A stretch of DNA of 64,000 nt from Kitasatospora mediocidica KCTC 9733 (GTDB taxonomy: Bacteria > Actinomycetota > Actinomycetes > Streptomycetales > Streptomycetaceae), in contig NZ_JQLN01000005.1 of NCBI RefSeq assembly GCF_000744225.1, positions 868,001 through 932,000 of the forward strand, written 5' to 3'. The notes beneath the pieces are model-generated. The model was not told the origin of the DNA and did not search any database. It saw only the letters and a program-made list of their open reading frames with translations. Shown piece by piece: positions 1 through 8,417 of this stretch. Both the position numbers and the translations under genes were made by a program. How positions within the stretch are numbered: the stretch's first letter is position 1; every line of letters begins with the position of its first letter.

Positions 1-1
1 G

Positions 2-1270
2 AAGAACGGCGAGGTCTACCGGTCGCGGAGGCGGGCGGCGCTGCGGCTGCTTGTGCCGGTGGCGGTCGCCGCGGTCGCGGTGGCGGGGGTGAACCTGGTG
101 CCGGCGCTGGCCAGCGACGGATCACCGACGCTGCCCCAGCTGACGGCCGAGCAGCTGATCGGCAAGGCGCTCGGATCGGACACCCAGCAGCTCAGCGGCA
201 CGGTCCAGGTCTCGGCCGACCTGGGCATCCCGTCCGAGCTGCTCTCCCTGACGGGCCACGGCGGCGCGGCGGCGGCCGTGACCGGCACCGCGGGCGCGGC
301 CGGCGGCAGCGGGCAGGCCAAGGAGGCCAACGGCTCGGCGGCCTCACCGGAGTCCCGGCTGACCGCCCTGCTGGCCGGCAGCCACACCCTTCGGGTGGCC
401 GTGGACGGCCCGGACAAGCAGCGCATCGCGTTGGTCGAGAGCCTGGCCGAGTACGACGTGATCCACAACGGCGACCAGCTCTGGGCCTGGGACAGCTCGA
501 GCAACTCGGCGCTGCACCTGTCCGCCCCGCAGGGCGCCGAAGCGAAGCACCCGTCCTCGGCGCCGCTCACCGGCCTGCCGACGACCCCGCAGGAGGTTGC
601 CCGGCAGTTCCTGGCACAGAGCGCCGCCAGCTCCACCGTCGCGGTGAGCGGCACGGCCACGGTCGCCGGGCGCAGCGCGTACGAGCTGAGCCTCAAGCCC
701 AAGCAGACCGGTTCGACCATCGGCGAGGTGCGGATCGCGGTGGACTCCGCGACCGGTACCCCGCTGGCCGTGGTGGCCACCGGCACCAGCGGCAACACCA
801 TCCTCGACGTGCACTTCAGCGATGTCTCGCTCGGTCAACCCGCCGCCAAGACTTTCACCTTCACCCCGCCGCCCGGCGCGACGGTGACGGACCAGCGGGC
901 CGGCCAGAAGGCAGCGGTCGGCGGGGCGGCGAAGCCGCAGAACTCTCCGAAGGACACGCCGAAGGGCCAGCGGGCTCCGCTGGACAAGGCCGCTCCGCAG
1001 CTGATCGGCTCGGACTGGACGACGGTGCTCTCCTTCCACCTCCCGTCCGACGAGGGCAGCGCGGCCGTCACCGGCACCGCGCAGGGTGCCAAGGGCCGCA
1101 AGCTGAGCGGGCTCAGCGCGTCGTCGCTGGTCAAGTCGCTCGGCAAGCCGGTCGCCGGCGGCGAGCTGATCAGCACCAAGGTGCTGAACATCCTGGTCAC
1201 CGACGACGGCCGGGTCTACGCCGGAGCTGTGACCCTGCCGGTCCTGCAGACTGCGGCCGGGGTGAAGTAG
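2..1270 (+). CDS. LolA-like secreted/anchored protein (5' end cut by window)
   Basis: The reading frame is open from base 2 and gives 422 residues to the stop at 1268-1270. The true start lies just upstream of the window, because the visible N-terminus already holds an Arg-rich stretch followed by a hydrophobic segment of about 20 residues, which suggests a signal peptide or anchor. The rest is an extracytoplasmic protein with beta-rich segments typical of LolA/LppX-type lipid-binding folds (for example the segment ending in VIHNGDQLWAWDSSSN), with a disordered Pro/Lys-rich linker around residues 295-325. The stop overlaps the GTG of the ABC ATPase by one base, so it is translationally coupled to an exporter. 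In actinobacteria such proteins commonly precede ABC-2 transporters. I infer a lipid or lipoprotein handling role; the ligand is unknown. Confidence 0.75.
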   Translation, partial: KNGEVYRSRRRAALRLLVPVAVAAVAVAGVNLVPALASDGSPTLPQLTAEQLIGKALGSDTQQLSGTVQVSADLGIPSELLSLTGHGGAAAAVTGTAGAAGGSGQAKEANGSAASPESRLTALLAGSHTLRVAVDGPDKQRIALVESLAEYDVIHNGDQLWAWDSSSNSALHLSAPQGAEAKHPSSAPLTGLPTTPQEVARQFLAQSAASSTVAVSGTATVAGRSAYELSLKPKQTGSTIGEVRIAVDSATGTPLAVVATGTSGNTILDVHFSDVSLGQPAAKTFTFTPPPGATVTDQRAGQKAAVGGAAKPQNSPKDTPKGQRAPLDKAAPQLIGSDWTTVLSFHLPSDEGSAAVTGTAQGAKGRKLSGLSASSLVKSLGKPVAGGELISTKVLNILVTDDGRVYAGAVTLPVLQTAAGVK

Positions 1271-2310
1271 TGACCCAGTCCCCAGTCGTCGAGAGCATCG
1301 ACAGCGTCGACACCGAGGAGACCCCGGTGGGTGGTCCGGCCACTGCGGCGGGACCGACCCGCGCCGACTCTCCCGCGGTGATCCGAACCCAGGGTCTGAC
1401 CAAACGCTTCGCGGGCGGCCAGCTGGCGGTGGACGGGCTGGACCTCACGGTCCCGCGCGGCAGCGTGTTCGGCTTCCTGGGTCCGAACGGCTCGGGCAAG
1501 ACCACCACCATCCGGATGCTGATGGGCCTGATCGCCCCGACGTCCGGCGTGGCAACGGTGCTCGGCGCCTCGATGCCGCAGTCGGTGGGCAGCGTGCTGC
1601 CGCGGGTGGGGGCACTGATCGAGGGCCCGGCGCTGTACGGGTTCCTCTCCGGGCGCGACAACCTGGTGCGGTACGACTGCGCCGACCCGACCGCCGATCC
1701 ACGCACCCGGGCGCGTCGGGTGAGCGAGGCGCTGGACCGGGTCGGGCTGACGGCGGCGGCCGGCAAGAAGGCCCGGGCGTACTCGCTCGGCATGAAGCAG
1801 CGCCTCGGACTGGCCGCGGCGCTGCTCCAGCCGCGCGAACTGCTGGTCCTGGACGAGCCCACCAACGGTCTCGACCCGCAGGGGATGCGGGAGATCCGGG
1901 CGTTGATCCGCGAGCTGGCGGGCGAGGGCACCACGGTCTTCCTCTCCTCCCACCTGCTCGACGAGATCGAACAGGTCTGCACGCACGCAGCCGTGATGTC
2001 CAAGGGCCGACTGCTGGTCCAGGGCACCGTCCGCGAGCTTGCGGCGCGGGCCCAGGGCCGTCTGGTGGTCCGTACACCGGACGCCGCGCGGGCCGCCGAG
2101 GTGCTGGCGGCCCGCGGGGTGAGCGACATCCGGGTGGCGGAGAGCCGGGTGGACGGCGAGCCGGCCACCGCGGGGGACGATCCGCTGCCCGGGCTGTGCG
2201 CGGCGCTGGTCGAGGCCGGCGTACGGGTGAGCGGCTTCGGCGTCGAGCGGGGCACGCTGGAGGACGCCTTCGTGGCACTGACCGGAGAGGGATTCGATGT
2301 CGCAGGCTGA
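1270..2310 (+). CDS. ABC transporter ATP-binding protein (ABC-2 exporter type)
   Basis: This 346-residue protein starts at a GTG overlapping the previous stop. It is a single nucleotide-binding domain after an approximately 35-residue acidic/Pro N-terminal tail. Walker A is GPNGSGKTT at about residues 71-79, the signature region reads YSLGMKQRLG at 171-180, Walker B is LLVLDEP at 191-197 and the H-loop is SSHLL at 226-230. A C-terminal segment of about 90 residues resembles the accessory domain of DrrA/CcmA-type exporters. It energises the permease encoded next, whose gene overlaps its 3' end by 14 nt. The pair plus the upstream LolA-like protein form one operon. The substrate is not evident. 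Confidence 0.93.
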   Translation: MTQSPVVESIDSVDTEETPVGGPATAAGPTRADSPAVIRTQGLTKRFAGGQLAVDGLDLTVPRGSVFGFLGPNGSGKTTTIRMLMGLIAPTSGVATVLGASMPQSVGSVLPRVGALIEGPALYGFLSGRDNLVRYDCADPTADPRTRARRVSEALDRVGLTAAAGKKARAYSLGMKQRLGLAAALLQPRELLVLDEPTNGLDPQGMREIRALIRELAGEGTTVFLSSHLLDEIEQVCTHAAVMSKGRLLVQGTVRELAARAQGRLVVRTPDAARAAEVLAARGVSDIRVAESRVDGEPATAGDDPLPGLCAALVEAGVRVSGFGVERGTLEDAFVALTGEGFDVAG

Positions 2311-3268
2311 GGTGGCGCCCCCGGCGCCCACGGTGTCGGCGCCCAAAGCGGCGCCCGTGTCAACGACGGTGGCAGCGCCGGTGATGGAGCCGGTGATGGA
2401 GCCGATGGCAGCGTCGATGGTGGCGGGCGTGCGGCCGCAGACGGCGGCCGGGTTCCTGGCCCTGTTCCGCAACGAGATCACGCTGACCTTCCGGCGGACC
2501 AGGACGATCGCCCTGCTCGGGCTGCTCGCCGCCCTGCCGGTGCTGCTCGGCGTCGTGGTGAAGATCCAGACGGGCAACCTGCACGGCGGCCCGGGCGGGC
2601 CGGCCTTCATCGCCCAGGTCACGCAGAACGGGCTCTTCCTGGTCTTCGCCGCGATCACCGTCGCGCTGCCGGTCTTCCTGCCCATGACGGTGGGGGTGGT
2701 GGCCGGCGACTCGATCGCCGGCGAGGCCGCCACCGGCACGCTGCGCTACCTGCTGGTCGCCCCGGCCGGGCGGACCAGGCTGCTGGCCGCCAAGTTCGCG
2801 GCCGCGATGGCGTTCTGCTGGGCGGCGACGCTCGCGGTGGCGCTCTCCGCACTGGCCACCGGCGCCGCGCTGTTCCCGATGGGCGGCATGACGCTGCTCT
2901 CCGGTGACACCATCGGCCTGGGCGGGGCGCTGCTGCGTGCCGTGCTGATCGCCGGGGTGGTGGCGCTGTCGCTGGCCGGGCTGGTGGCGATCGGGCTCTT
3001 CGTCTCCACGCTGACCGGCAGCGGCATCGCCGCGATGGCCACCACGGTCGGGCTGGTGATCCTGGTGCAGATCCTGGACAGCCTGCCGCAGTTGCAGGCG
3101 ATCCAGCCGTGGTTGTTCACCGACCACTGGTTGACCTTTGCCGACCTGCTGCGCGAGCCGATGTACTGGGACGGTGTGCTGCACAACCTGGGTCTGCAGG
3201 CCCTCTACCTGGCGGTGTTCGGTTCGGCCGCCTGGGCCCGTCTCACCAGCCGCGACATCACCGCGTGA
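2297..3268 (+). CDS. ABC-2 type transporter permease
   Basis: This 323-residue membrane protein begins with an ATG inside the 3' end of the ATPase gene. The first 45 residues are Ala/Pro/Met-rich and probably cytoplasmic and disordered. About six hydrophobic helices follow, with the typical ABC-2 pattern: a helix after FRRTRTIALL, a long loop, then AGDSIAGEAATGTLRYLLVAP, which matches the conserved coupling region of ABC-2 permeases. It would form a homodimeric channel energised by the preceding ATPase. It ends 16 bp before the stop codon of the convergent RarD-like gene, within a short shared hairpin. Confidence 0.92.
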   Translation: MSQAEVAPPAPTVSAPKAAPVSTTVAAPVMEPVMEPMAASMVAGVRPQTAAGFLALFRNEITLTFRRTRTIALLGLLAALPVLLGVVVKIQTGNLHGGPGGPAFIAQVTQNGLFLVFAAITVALPVFLPMTVGVVAGDSIAGEAATGTLRYLLVAPAGRTRLLAAKFAAAMAFCWAATLAVALSALATGAALFPMGGMTLLSGDTIGLGGALLRAVLIAGVVALSLAGLVAIGLFVSTLTGSGIAAMATTVGLVILVQILDSLPQLQAIQPWLFTDHWLTFADLLREPMYWDGVLHNLGLQALYLAVFGSAAWARLTSRDITA

Positions 3269-3286
3269 CGCCCCGGGCAGGCGTCA
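3266..3286. terminator. Short hairpin between convergent genes
   Basis: The arms TGACGCC and GGCGTCA are separated by 7 nt and overlap both convergent stop codons, the permease ending at 3268 and the RarD-like gene ending at 3284. It is a weak hairpin without a T tract, and could act as a bidirectional end signal in this very tight junction. Confidence 0.35.
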
Positions 3287-4330
3287 GCGCGTGACCTGAG
3301 CTGTGGCCGGCGCCGAATCGGTGCCGGCCGCAGCAGCGGCTGCGACGGCCGCCGGGTCCGCGGCGGCCGCCTCGCGCAGCACGGCGAGCTGGGCCCGGTC
3401 CGCGCGGACCCGGCGCAGCGCGTCCCAGGTCAGCAGCGCGAGCGCGGCCCAGACCAGCGCGAAGCCGGCCCAGCGGGCCGGCGGCATCGACTCGTGGAAG
3501 ACCGTGATGCCGATCAGGAACTGGAAGACCGGCGCCAGATACTGCAGCAGGCCGAGGGTGGAGAGCGGGACCCGGATCGCCGCCGCGCCGAAGCAGAGCA
3601 GCGGAATCGCGGTGATCACCCCACTGAGCATCAGCAGACCGGAGTGACCGGCGCCGTGCCCCAGGGTCGCCTGGCCGCGCACCCCCAGATAGACCAGGTA
3701 GCCCAGGGCGAACGGGAAGAGGAACGCGGTCTCCATCGCGAAGCTCTCCAGCCCGCTGAGGCCGACCTTCTTCTTCAGCAGCCCGTACACCGCGAAGCTG
3801 AACGCGAGAGTGAGCGCGATCCACGGCAGCCGCCCGTACCCGATGGTCAGCACGACCACCGCGAGCGCGCCGACGCCGACCGCCACCCACTGGGTTCTGC
3901 GCAGCCGCTCGTGCAGCAGCAGGACGCCGAAGGCGATGGTGACCAGCGGGTTGATGAAGTAGCCCAGGCTGGTCTCGACGACGTGCCCGGAATTCACTCC
4001 CCAGATGTACACACCCCAGTTGACCGAGACCGCGGCGGCCGCGAGCCCGGAGAGCGCGATCCGGCGCGGCTGGCGCAGCAGCGGGCGGATCCACGACCAG
4101 TGCCGACGGGCGCCGAGGATCGCCACCACCACGACCAGCGACCAGACCATCCGGTTGGCCAGGATCTCGCCGGACCCGGCCGGCTCCAGCAGTGGCCAGT
4201 AGAGCGGGAACAGACCCCACATGCCGTAGGCGGCGGTGCCGAGCCAGAAGCCGCGGGCGGCTTCCGCGCCGCTCTCGGTTCCGGCGCCGCGCGCCACCGC
4301 TCCGGCCTCCCCCTGTGGTCCCTGCGGCAT
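3284..4330 (-). CDS. rarD: EamA-type permease, RarD family
   Basis: The protein is 348 residues. I chose the ATG at 4330 because GGAGGAGAGG lies about 6 nt upstream; a GTG six codons earlier would sit inside that ribosome binding site. It has ten predicted membrane helices in two EamA halves. The first half includes GLFPLYWPLLEPAGSGEILANR and the conserved RarD stretch VNWGVYIWGVNSGHVVETSLGY. A Lys triplet (LLKKKVGLSG) sits mid-protein, and a highly Ala-rich cytoplasmic tail follows. Family knowledge suggests a drug/metabolite transporter; the name RarD derives from E. coli chloramphenicol sensitivity, and the substrate here is unknown. The gene stands alone, convergent with the ABC operon. 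Confidence 0.88.
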   Translation of the reverse strand: MPQGPQGEAGAVARGAGTESGAEAARGFWLGTAAYGMWGLFPLYWPLLEPAGSGEILANRMVWSLVVVVAILGARRHWSWIRPLLRQPRRIALSGLAAAAVSVNWGVYIWGVNSGHVVETSLGYFINPLVTIAFGVLLLHERLRRTQWVAVGVGALAVVVLTIGYGRLPWIALTLAFSFAVYGLLKKKVGLSGLESFAMETAFLFPFALGYLVYLGVRGQATLGHGAGHSGLLMLSGVITAIPLLCFGAAAIRVPLSTLGLLQYLAPVFQFLIGITVFHESMPPARWAGFALVWAALALLTWDALRRVRADRAQLAVLREAAAADPAAVAAAAAAGTDSAPATAQVTR

Positions 4331-4521
4331 ATCGACCCTCTCCTCCACCCGGTGGCACGTCGGTCGAGCCGACGGTAGCGGGCGAGGAGGGGGTTGTCAT
4401 CTCTGTTCCCACCCTTTGGTCATGACAGTGGGGGGTCGCCGGAACGCCCGGGGTCGCGAGGGGCTCGCGGTCGGGCGCGTGGGGCAGTTCCCCGGCGTGT
4501 GGAGCTCGCCGAGCGCGGCCG

Positions 4522-5376
4522 TCAGGCCTGCAGGGCGGCCTGCACGGACGCGGCCAGCGGGGTGGTGGGACGGCCGATCAATGCGGCGAGGTCGCCGCTG
4601 GTCCCGGCCAGCTCCCCGCGGACGATGCCGGCGTCGACGTCCACCAGGATCGCCGCGAAGCCCTCGGGCAGCCCGGCACCGACCAGCACCTTGAGGTGCT
4701 CGTCCGGCGCCACGTTGTGGAACGCCACCTCCTTGCCCGACTGCGCCGACAGCTCGGCGGCGTACTCGGCGAAGTTCCACGCCACATCGCCGCTCAGCTC
4801 GTACGTGCGGCCCTCGTGGCCCTCGCCGGTCAGGACGGCGACAGCGGCGGCGGCGTAGTCCTGGCGGGCGGCCGAGGCGATCCGACCCTCGCCGCTGCTG
4901 CCGACCAGCGCGCCGCGCTCGACCGCGTCGGCCGCGTGGGCGGTGTAGTTCTCGCTGTACCAACCGTTGCGCAGGAAGACGTACGGCAGGCCGGAGGCGA
5001 GGATCGCGGCCTCGGTCGCCTTGTGCTCGTCCGCCAGGCGGAACCCGGCCGCGTCGCCGCCCAGCACGCCGGTGTACGCGAGCAGCTCCACGCCGGCCGC
5101 CTTCGCCGCGTCGATCACGGCCTGGTGCTGCGGGACCCGGCTGCCGATCTCGCTGCCGGAGATGAGCAGCACCCTGTCCCCGCTTCCGAAGACCCCAGCC
5201 AGCGTCTCGGGGCGGTTGTAGTCGGCGGTCCGGACCTCGACGCCGCGGGCGGCGAGGTCGGCGGCCTTCTCGGCCGAGCGCACGACGACCGCGATCCCGC
5301 TCGCGGGGACGGCGCCGAGCAGACCCTCCACGACGAGGCGGCCGAGCTGTCCGGTGGCACCGGTGACGACGATCAT
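4522..5376 (-). CDS. NAD(P)H-dependent quinone oxidoreductase, QorB/NmrA-type SDR
   Basis: This 284-residue atypical short-chain dehydrogenase starts at an ATG with GAGGGAG 6 nt upstream. The Rossmann glycine motif TGATGQLG lies at residues 5-12, and NmrA-like features follow: VVVRSAEKAADLAARGVEVR for dinucleotide selection and LLISGSEIGSRVPQH. The typical Tyr-x-x-x-Lys catalytic pair is not evident, as in the YtfG/QorB family. The family reduces quinones with NADPH. It is divergent from an HxlR-type regulator across 86 bp that hold an inverted repeat. This arrangement resembles the quinone-responsive qor/qorR pairs of corynebacteria and points to quinone or electrophile detoxification. Certainty on the substrate is moderate. 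Confidence 0.85.
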   Translation of the reverse strand: MIVVTGATGQLGRLVVEGLLGAVPASGIAVVVRSAEKAADLAARGVEVRTADYNRPETLAGVFGSGDRVLLISGSEIGSRVPQHQAVIDAAKAAGVELLAYTGVLGGDAAGFRLADEHKATEAAILASGLPYVFLRNGWYSENYTAHAADAVERGALVGSSGEGRIASAARQDYAAAAVAVLTGEGHEGRTYELSGDVAWNFAEYAAELSAQSGKEVAFHNVAPDEHLKVLVGAGLPEGFAAILVDVDAGIVRGELAGTSGDLAALIGRPTTPLAASVQAALQA

Positions 5377-5433
5377 TTGCTACTCCCTCAGTGGTTCGTT
5401 GGTTCCACCGTACGAGCATCACTCACTATTCGA

Positions 5434-5460
5434 AAGTACCCACTTTGAAGTATGGTACTT
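5434..5460. promoter_or_regulatory. Candidate HxlR operator with nested inverted repeats
   Basis: Perfect arms AAGTACC (5434-5440) and GGTACTT (5454-5460) flank a 13-nt spacer. A second nested repeat, AAGTA-TGG-TACTT, spans 5448-5460. The site lies between the divergent oxidoreductase and HxlR genes and ends 2 nt before the HxlR start codon. This is where an autoregulating DUF24/HxlR repressor would bind. TATGGT at 5451-5456 could be the regulator's -10, which would make its mRNA leaderless. Confidence 0.55.
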
Positions 5461-5462
5461 AC

Positions 5463-5855
5463 ATGAAGGTAATCGAGGAGCCGGGCCTGCTCGACCGGAT
5501 CGGCGACATCAACGACCGGAACTGCCCCTCGCGCGGGGTGCTGGAGCACGTCACCAGCCGTTGGGGGGTGCTGGTGCTGGTGGCACTGCTGGAGCGCGGA
5601 TACCGCTTCAGCGAGCTGCGCCGCCGGGTGGCCGGAGTGAGCGAGAAGATGCTGGCACAGACCCTGCAGGCGCTGGAGCGCGACGGGTTCGTGCGGCGCG
5701 AGGCGTACCCGGTCATCCCTCCCCGGGTGGACTACAGCCTGACCGCGTCCGGCGTCGAGGCGGCCGAGCTGGTGAGCGGCCTGGCGCACTGGGTCGAGCG
5801 GCAGATGCCCACGGTCCTCGCGGCCCGCGTGGAGTACGACGGCCGCGAGCGCTGA
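5463..5855 (+). CDS. HxlR/DUF24-family transcriptional regulator
   Basis: The protein is 130 residues from the ATG at 5463. An in-frame upstream start at 5391 would translate through the operator and is rejected. It carries the MarR-like winged helix of the HxlR family: VTSRWGVLVLVALLERGYRFSEL then GVSEKMLAQTLQALERDGFV, and the typical VDYSLT wing. Cys21 in the segment DRNCPS sits where redox-sensing DUF24 regulators (YodB, QorR, HypR) keep their conserved N-terminal Cys. It probably represses itself and the divergent quinone reductase, with release by quinones or thiol stress. No clear Shine-Dalgarno sequence precedes it, which is consistent with a leaderless transcript. Confidence 0.9.
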   Translation: MKVIEEPGLLDRIGDINDRNCPSRGVLEHVTSRWGVLVLVALLERGYRFSELRRRVAGVSEKMLAQTLQALERDGFVRREAYPVIPPRVDYSLTASGVEAAELVSGLAHWVERQMPTVLAARVEYDGRER

Positions 5856-5886
5856 GCGGGGAACAGCCGGGCCGCCCGGGATTCGT

Positions 5887-5957
5887 CGCGGTCAGCCCTC
5901 GGCGCGGTCAGCTCTCGGCGCGGTCAGCCCTCGGCGATCAGCCCTCGGCGCGATCAG
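5887..5957. repeat. 16-bp tandem repeats at the 3' end of the 408-residue gene
   Basis: Three units of the pattern CGCGGTCAGCCCTCGG (5887-5902, 5903-5918, 5919-5934) are followed by a 14-bp degenerate unit and a partial fifth. The array overlaps the stop codon (5954-5956) of the minus-strand gene, so extra copies extend downstream of the coding sequence. No other function is visible. Confidence 0.8.
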
Positions 5958-7180
5958 TCTGCGTCGCGCTCGGAGCCGGCGGCCCGCAGGCGCAGCCGCC
6001 AGGGGTCGGTGACCTTGGCGACCTTCAGGATCACCAGCCCGCGGCGCGAGATGGTGAGGACCTTCGTGGCCTCCCCGCTGCTGGAGACCGACCCGGGCAG
6101 GTAGGCCTGCGGCTTGCGGCAGGCGCACTTGTCGCCCGCCCAGCAGCCGCAGACGAACGTCAGGGACCACCCCTCCGACTTGACGTGCGCGACGAGTTCG
6201 ACCCGGTTGCCCCGCTGGACCCGCAGGAACACGTCTCCCGTGCCCTGCCGCTCCTGGTCCAGCTCGTCGAGGTCGGACGGTCCGACCAGCCGCACCGACC
6301 ACTCGCGCGGCCCCTGCATGCCGGCGACCTTCAGATGGGTCATGTCGGGCGTGAGCAGTCCGCGGCTCTGCTGGTCACCCCAGCCGGCGGCCAGCGTGGA
6401 GTGCGTGTCCACCTGGGTCCTGGTGCGGGTCATCGGATGGATCGCGAAGTAGCCGCTGCCCCGCTTGGCGACCTCGGCCACCGCGACGGCGCCCGGTTCG
6501 GGCCACTCGATCCGGAACTCCTCCTCGGTCTCCTCGCCGTCCTGCCGGCCTGTGAGGAGGAACGGGTCGCCCTGGTCCGACTCGGGGACCGGCCGGACGA
6601 CGTCGCGCGGGCCGGCGGGCGTGGGCAGCCGGAGCAGGCCGTCGTCGTCCGACACCGGGACGGGCGCCGGGGCCGCTGCGGTGGGCACCCGGTCGACGGG
6701 GGTGGGGGCGGGCTCGGTGTCCCGGCGGCGCTCTTCCAGCTGGACGGCGGCCGAGTGGAACGAGGACAGCAGCGCGATCCGGGCGGCCGCCGGCGGCAGC
6801 AGGACCTCGGCAACGCCCGCCACCGGGGCGCGGCGCGTCCGGGCCGGGACGGGCACCCGGTCGACGGGGGCGGGCTTGGCCGGAGCCTTCTTCGCCACCT
6901 TCTTGGCGGCGGGCTTGGTCACCGGCTTGGCGGCCGGCTTAGGCTTCGCCGCAGCCCTGGGCTTGGCGGCGGGCTTGCCCAGCTGCACGGGAGCGGAGGC
7001 GGACGTGGATGACCCGAGGGCGGCCCGGGCGGCGTCGGCCGAGGCGGCTGCGGCCAGCGCGGCCTCGGTCGCGGCCGCCAGCGCCTCCAGCGCCGCCCTG
7101 GTCGCGGCATCGGCCGGACGGCGGCGCAGGATCAACGCCGTGACCAGACAGCCCAGCAGAAACGTGAAGACGCCCAGCAC
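5954..7180 (-). CDS. Unknown membrane-anchored protein with Lys/Ala/Pro linker and Cys cluster
   Basis: I do not recognise this 408-residue protein. Residues 1-18 form one hydrophobic segment (MLGVFTFLLGCLVTALIL) followed by Arg residues, which suggests an N-terminal anchor with the rest cytoplasmic. An Ala-rich, probably helical stretch follows to about residue 55. Next comes a basic disordered linker (about 68-105) of repeated AKP/AAK units reminiscent of histone H1-like tails. A folded C-terminal half follows from about residue 225. That half ends with CGCWAGDKCAC near residue 357, four Cys in eleven residues, a plausible metal or disulfide site. It is monocistronic. The basic linker could bind DNA or other polyanions; this is inference only. 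Confidence 0.75.
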   Translation of the reverse strand: MLGVFTFLLGCLVTALILRRRPADAATRAALEALAAATEAALAAAASADAARAALGSSTSASAPVQLGKPAAKPRAAAKPKPAAKPVTKPAAKKVAKKAPAKPAPVDRVPVPARTRRAPVAGVAEVLLPPAAARIALLSSFHSAAVQLEERRRDTEPAPTPVDRVPTAAAPAPVPVSDDDGLLRLPTPAGPRDVVRPVPESDQGDPFLLTGRQDGEETEEEFRIEWPEPGAVAVAEVAKRGSGYFAIHPMTRTRTQVDTHSTLAAGWGDQQSRGLLTPDMTHLKVAGMQGPREWSVRLVGPSDLDELDQERQGTGDVFLRVQRGNRVELVAHVKSEGWSLTFVCGCWAGDKCACRKPQAYLPGSVSSSGEATKVLTISRRGLVILKVAKVTDPWRLRLRAAGSERDAD

Positions 7181-7284
7181 GGTTCCCCCCGCGAATGACG
7201 ATCCAGAGATCTGACGATCGCACAGAGGCTACCCGGTACGACGGCCGCTGAGCAGTGCCGACACCGGGCCCGGAGGACGCGACG

Positions 7285-7318
7285 TCCGCGGAGGTGGCAG
7301 CTGCGCCACCCCCGCGGA
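7285..7318 (-). terminator. Terminator-like hairpin after korB
   Basis: The outer stem TCCGCGG/CCGCGGA continues inward through GGTGGC/GCCACC with small bulges. It lies about 40 bp downstream of the korB stop at 7356 (minus strand) and before the next gene. It lacks a U tract, as is usual in Streptomyces. Confidence 0.55.
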
Positions 7319-7324
7319 TCGCCG

Positions 7325-7340
7325 GTGCCGCTAGCGGCAC
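7325..7340. repeat. Perfect 16-bp palindrome
   Basis: GTGCCGCTAGCGGCAC is fully self-complementary. It lies between the korB stop and the terminator-like hairpin. It could be part of the 3' end structure or a protein site; nothing else supports a function. Confidence 0.5.
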
Positions 7341-7355
7341 TGGTGCCGCACTAGC

Positions 7356-8409
<1,054 letters not shown>

Positions 8410-8417
<8 letters not shown>

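Noticed and set aside
1216..2739. 507-codon minus-strand frame over the ABC transporter genes
   Set aside because: It is antisense to two overlapping genes with complete Walker and permease motifs.
4394..4858. Plus-strand frame between the RarD-like and QorB-like genes
   Set aside because: It overlaps the 3' half of the oxidoreductase in antisense and has Ser/Arg/Pro composition without a start signal.
7325..7340. Phage or plasmid attachment site at the 16-bp palindrome
   Set aside because: No integrase, no tRNA and no matching direct repeat is present in the window.
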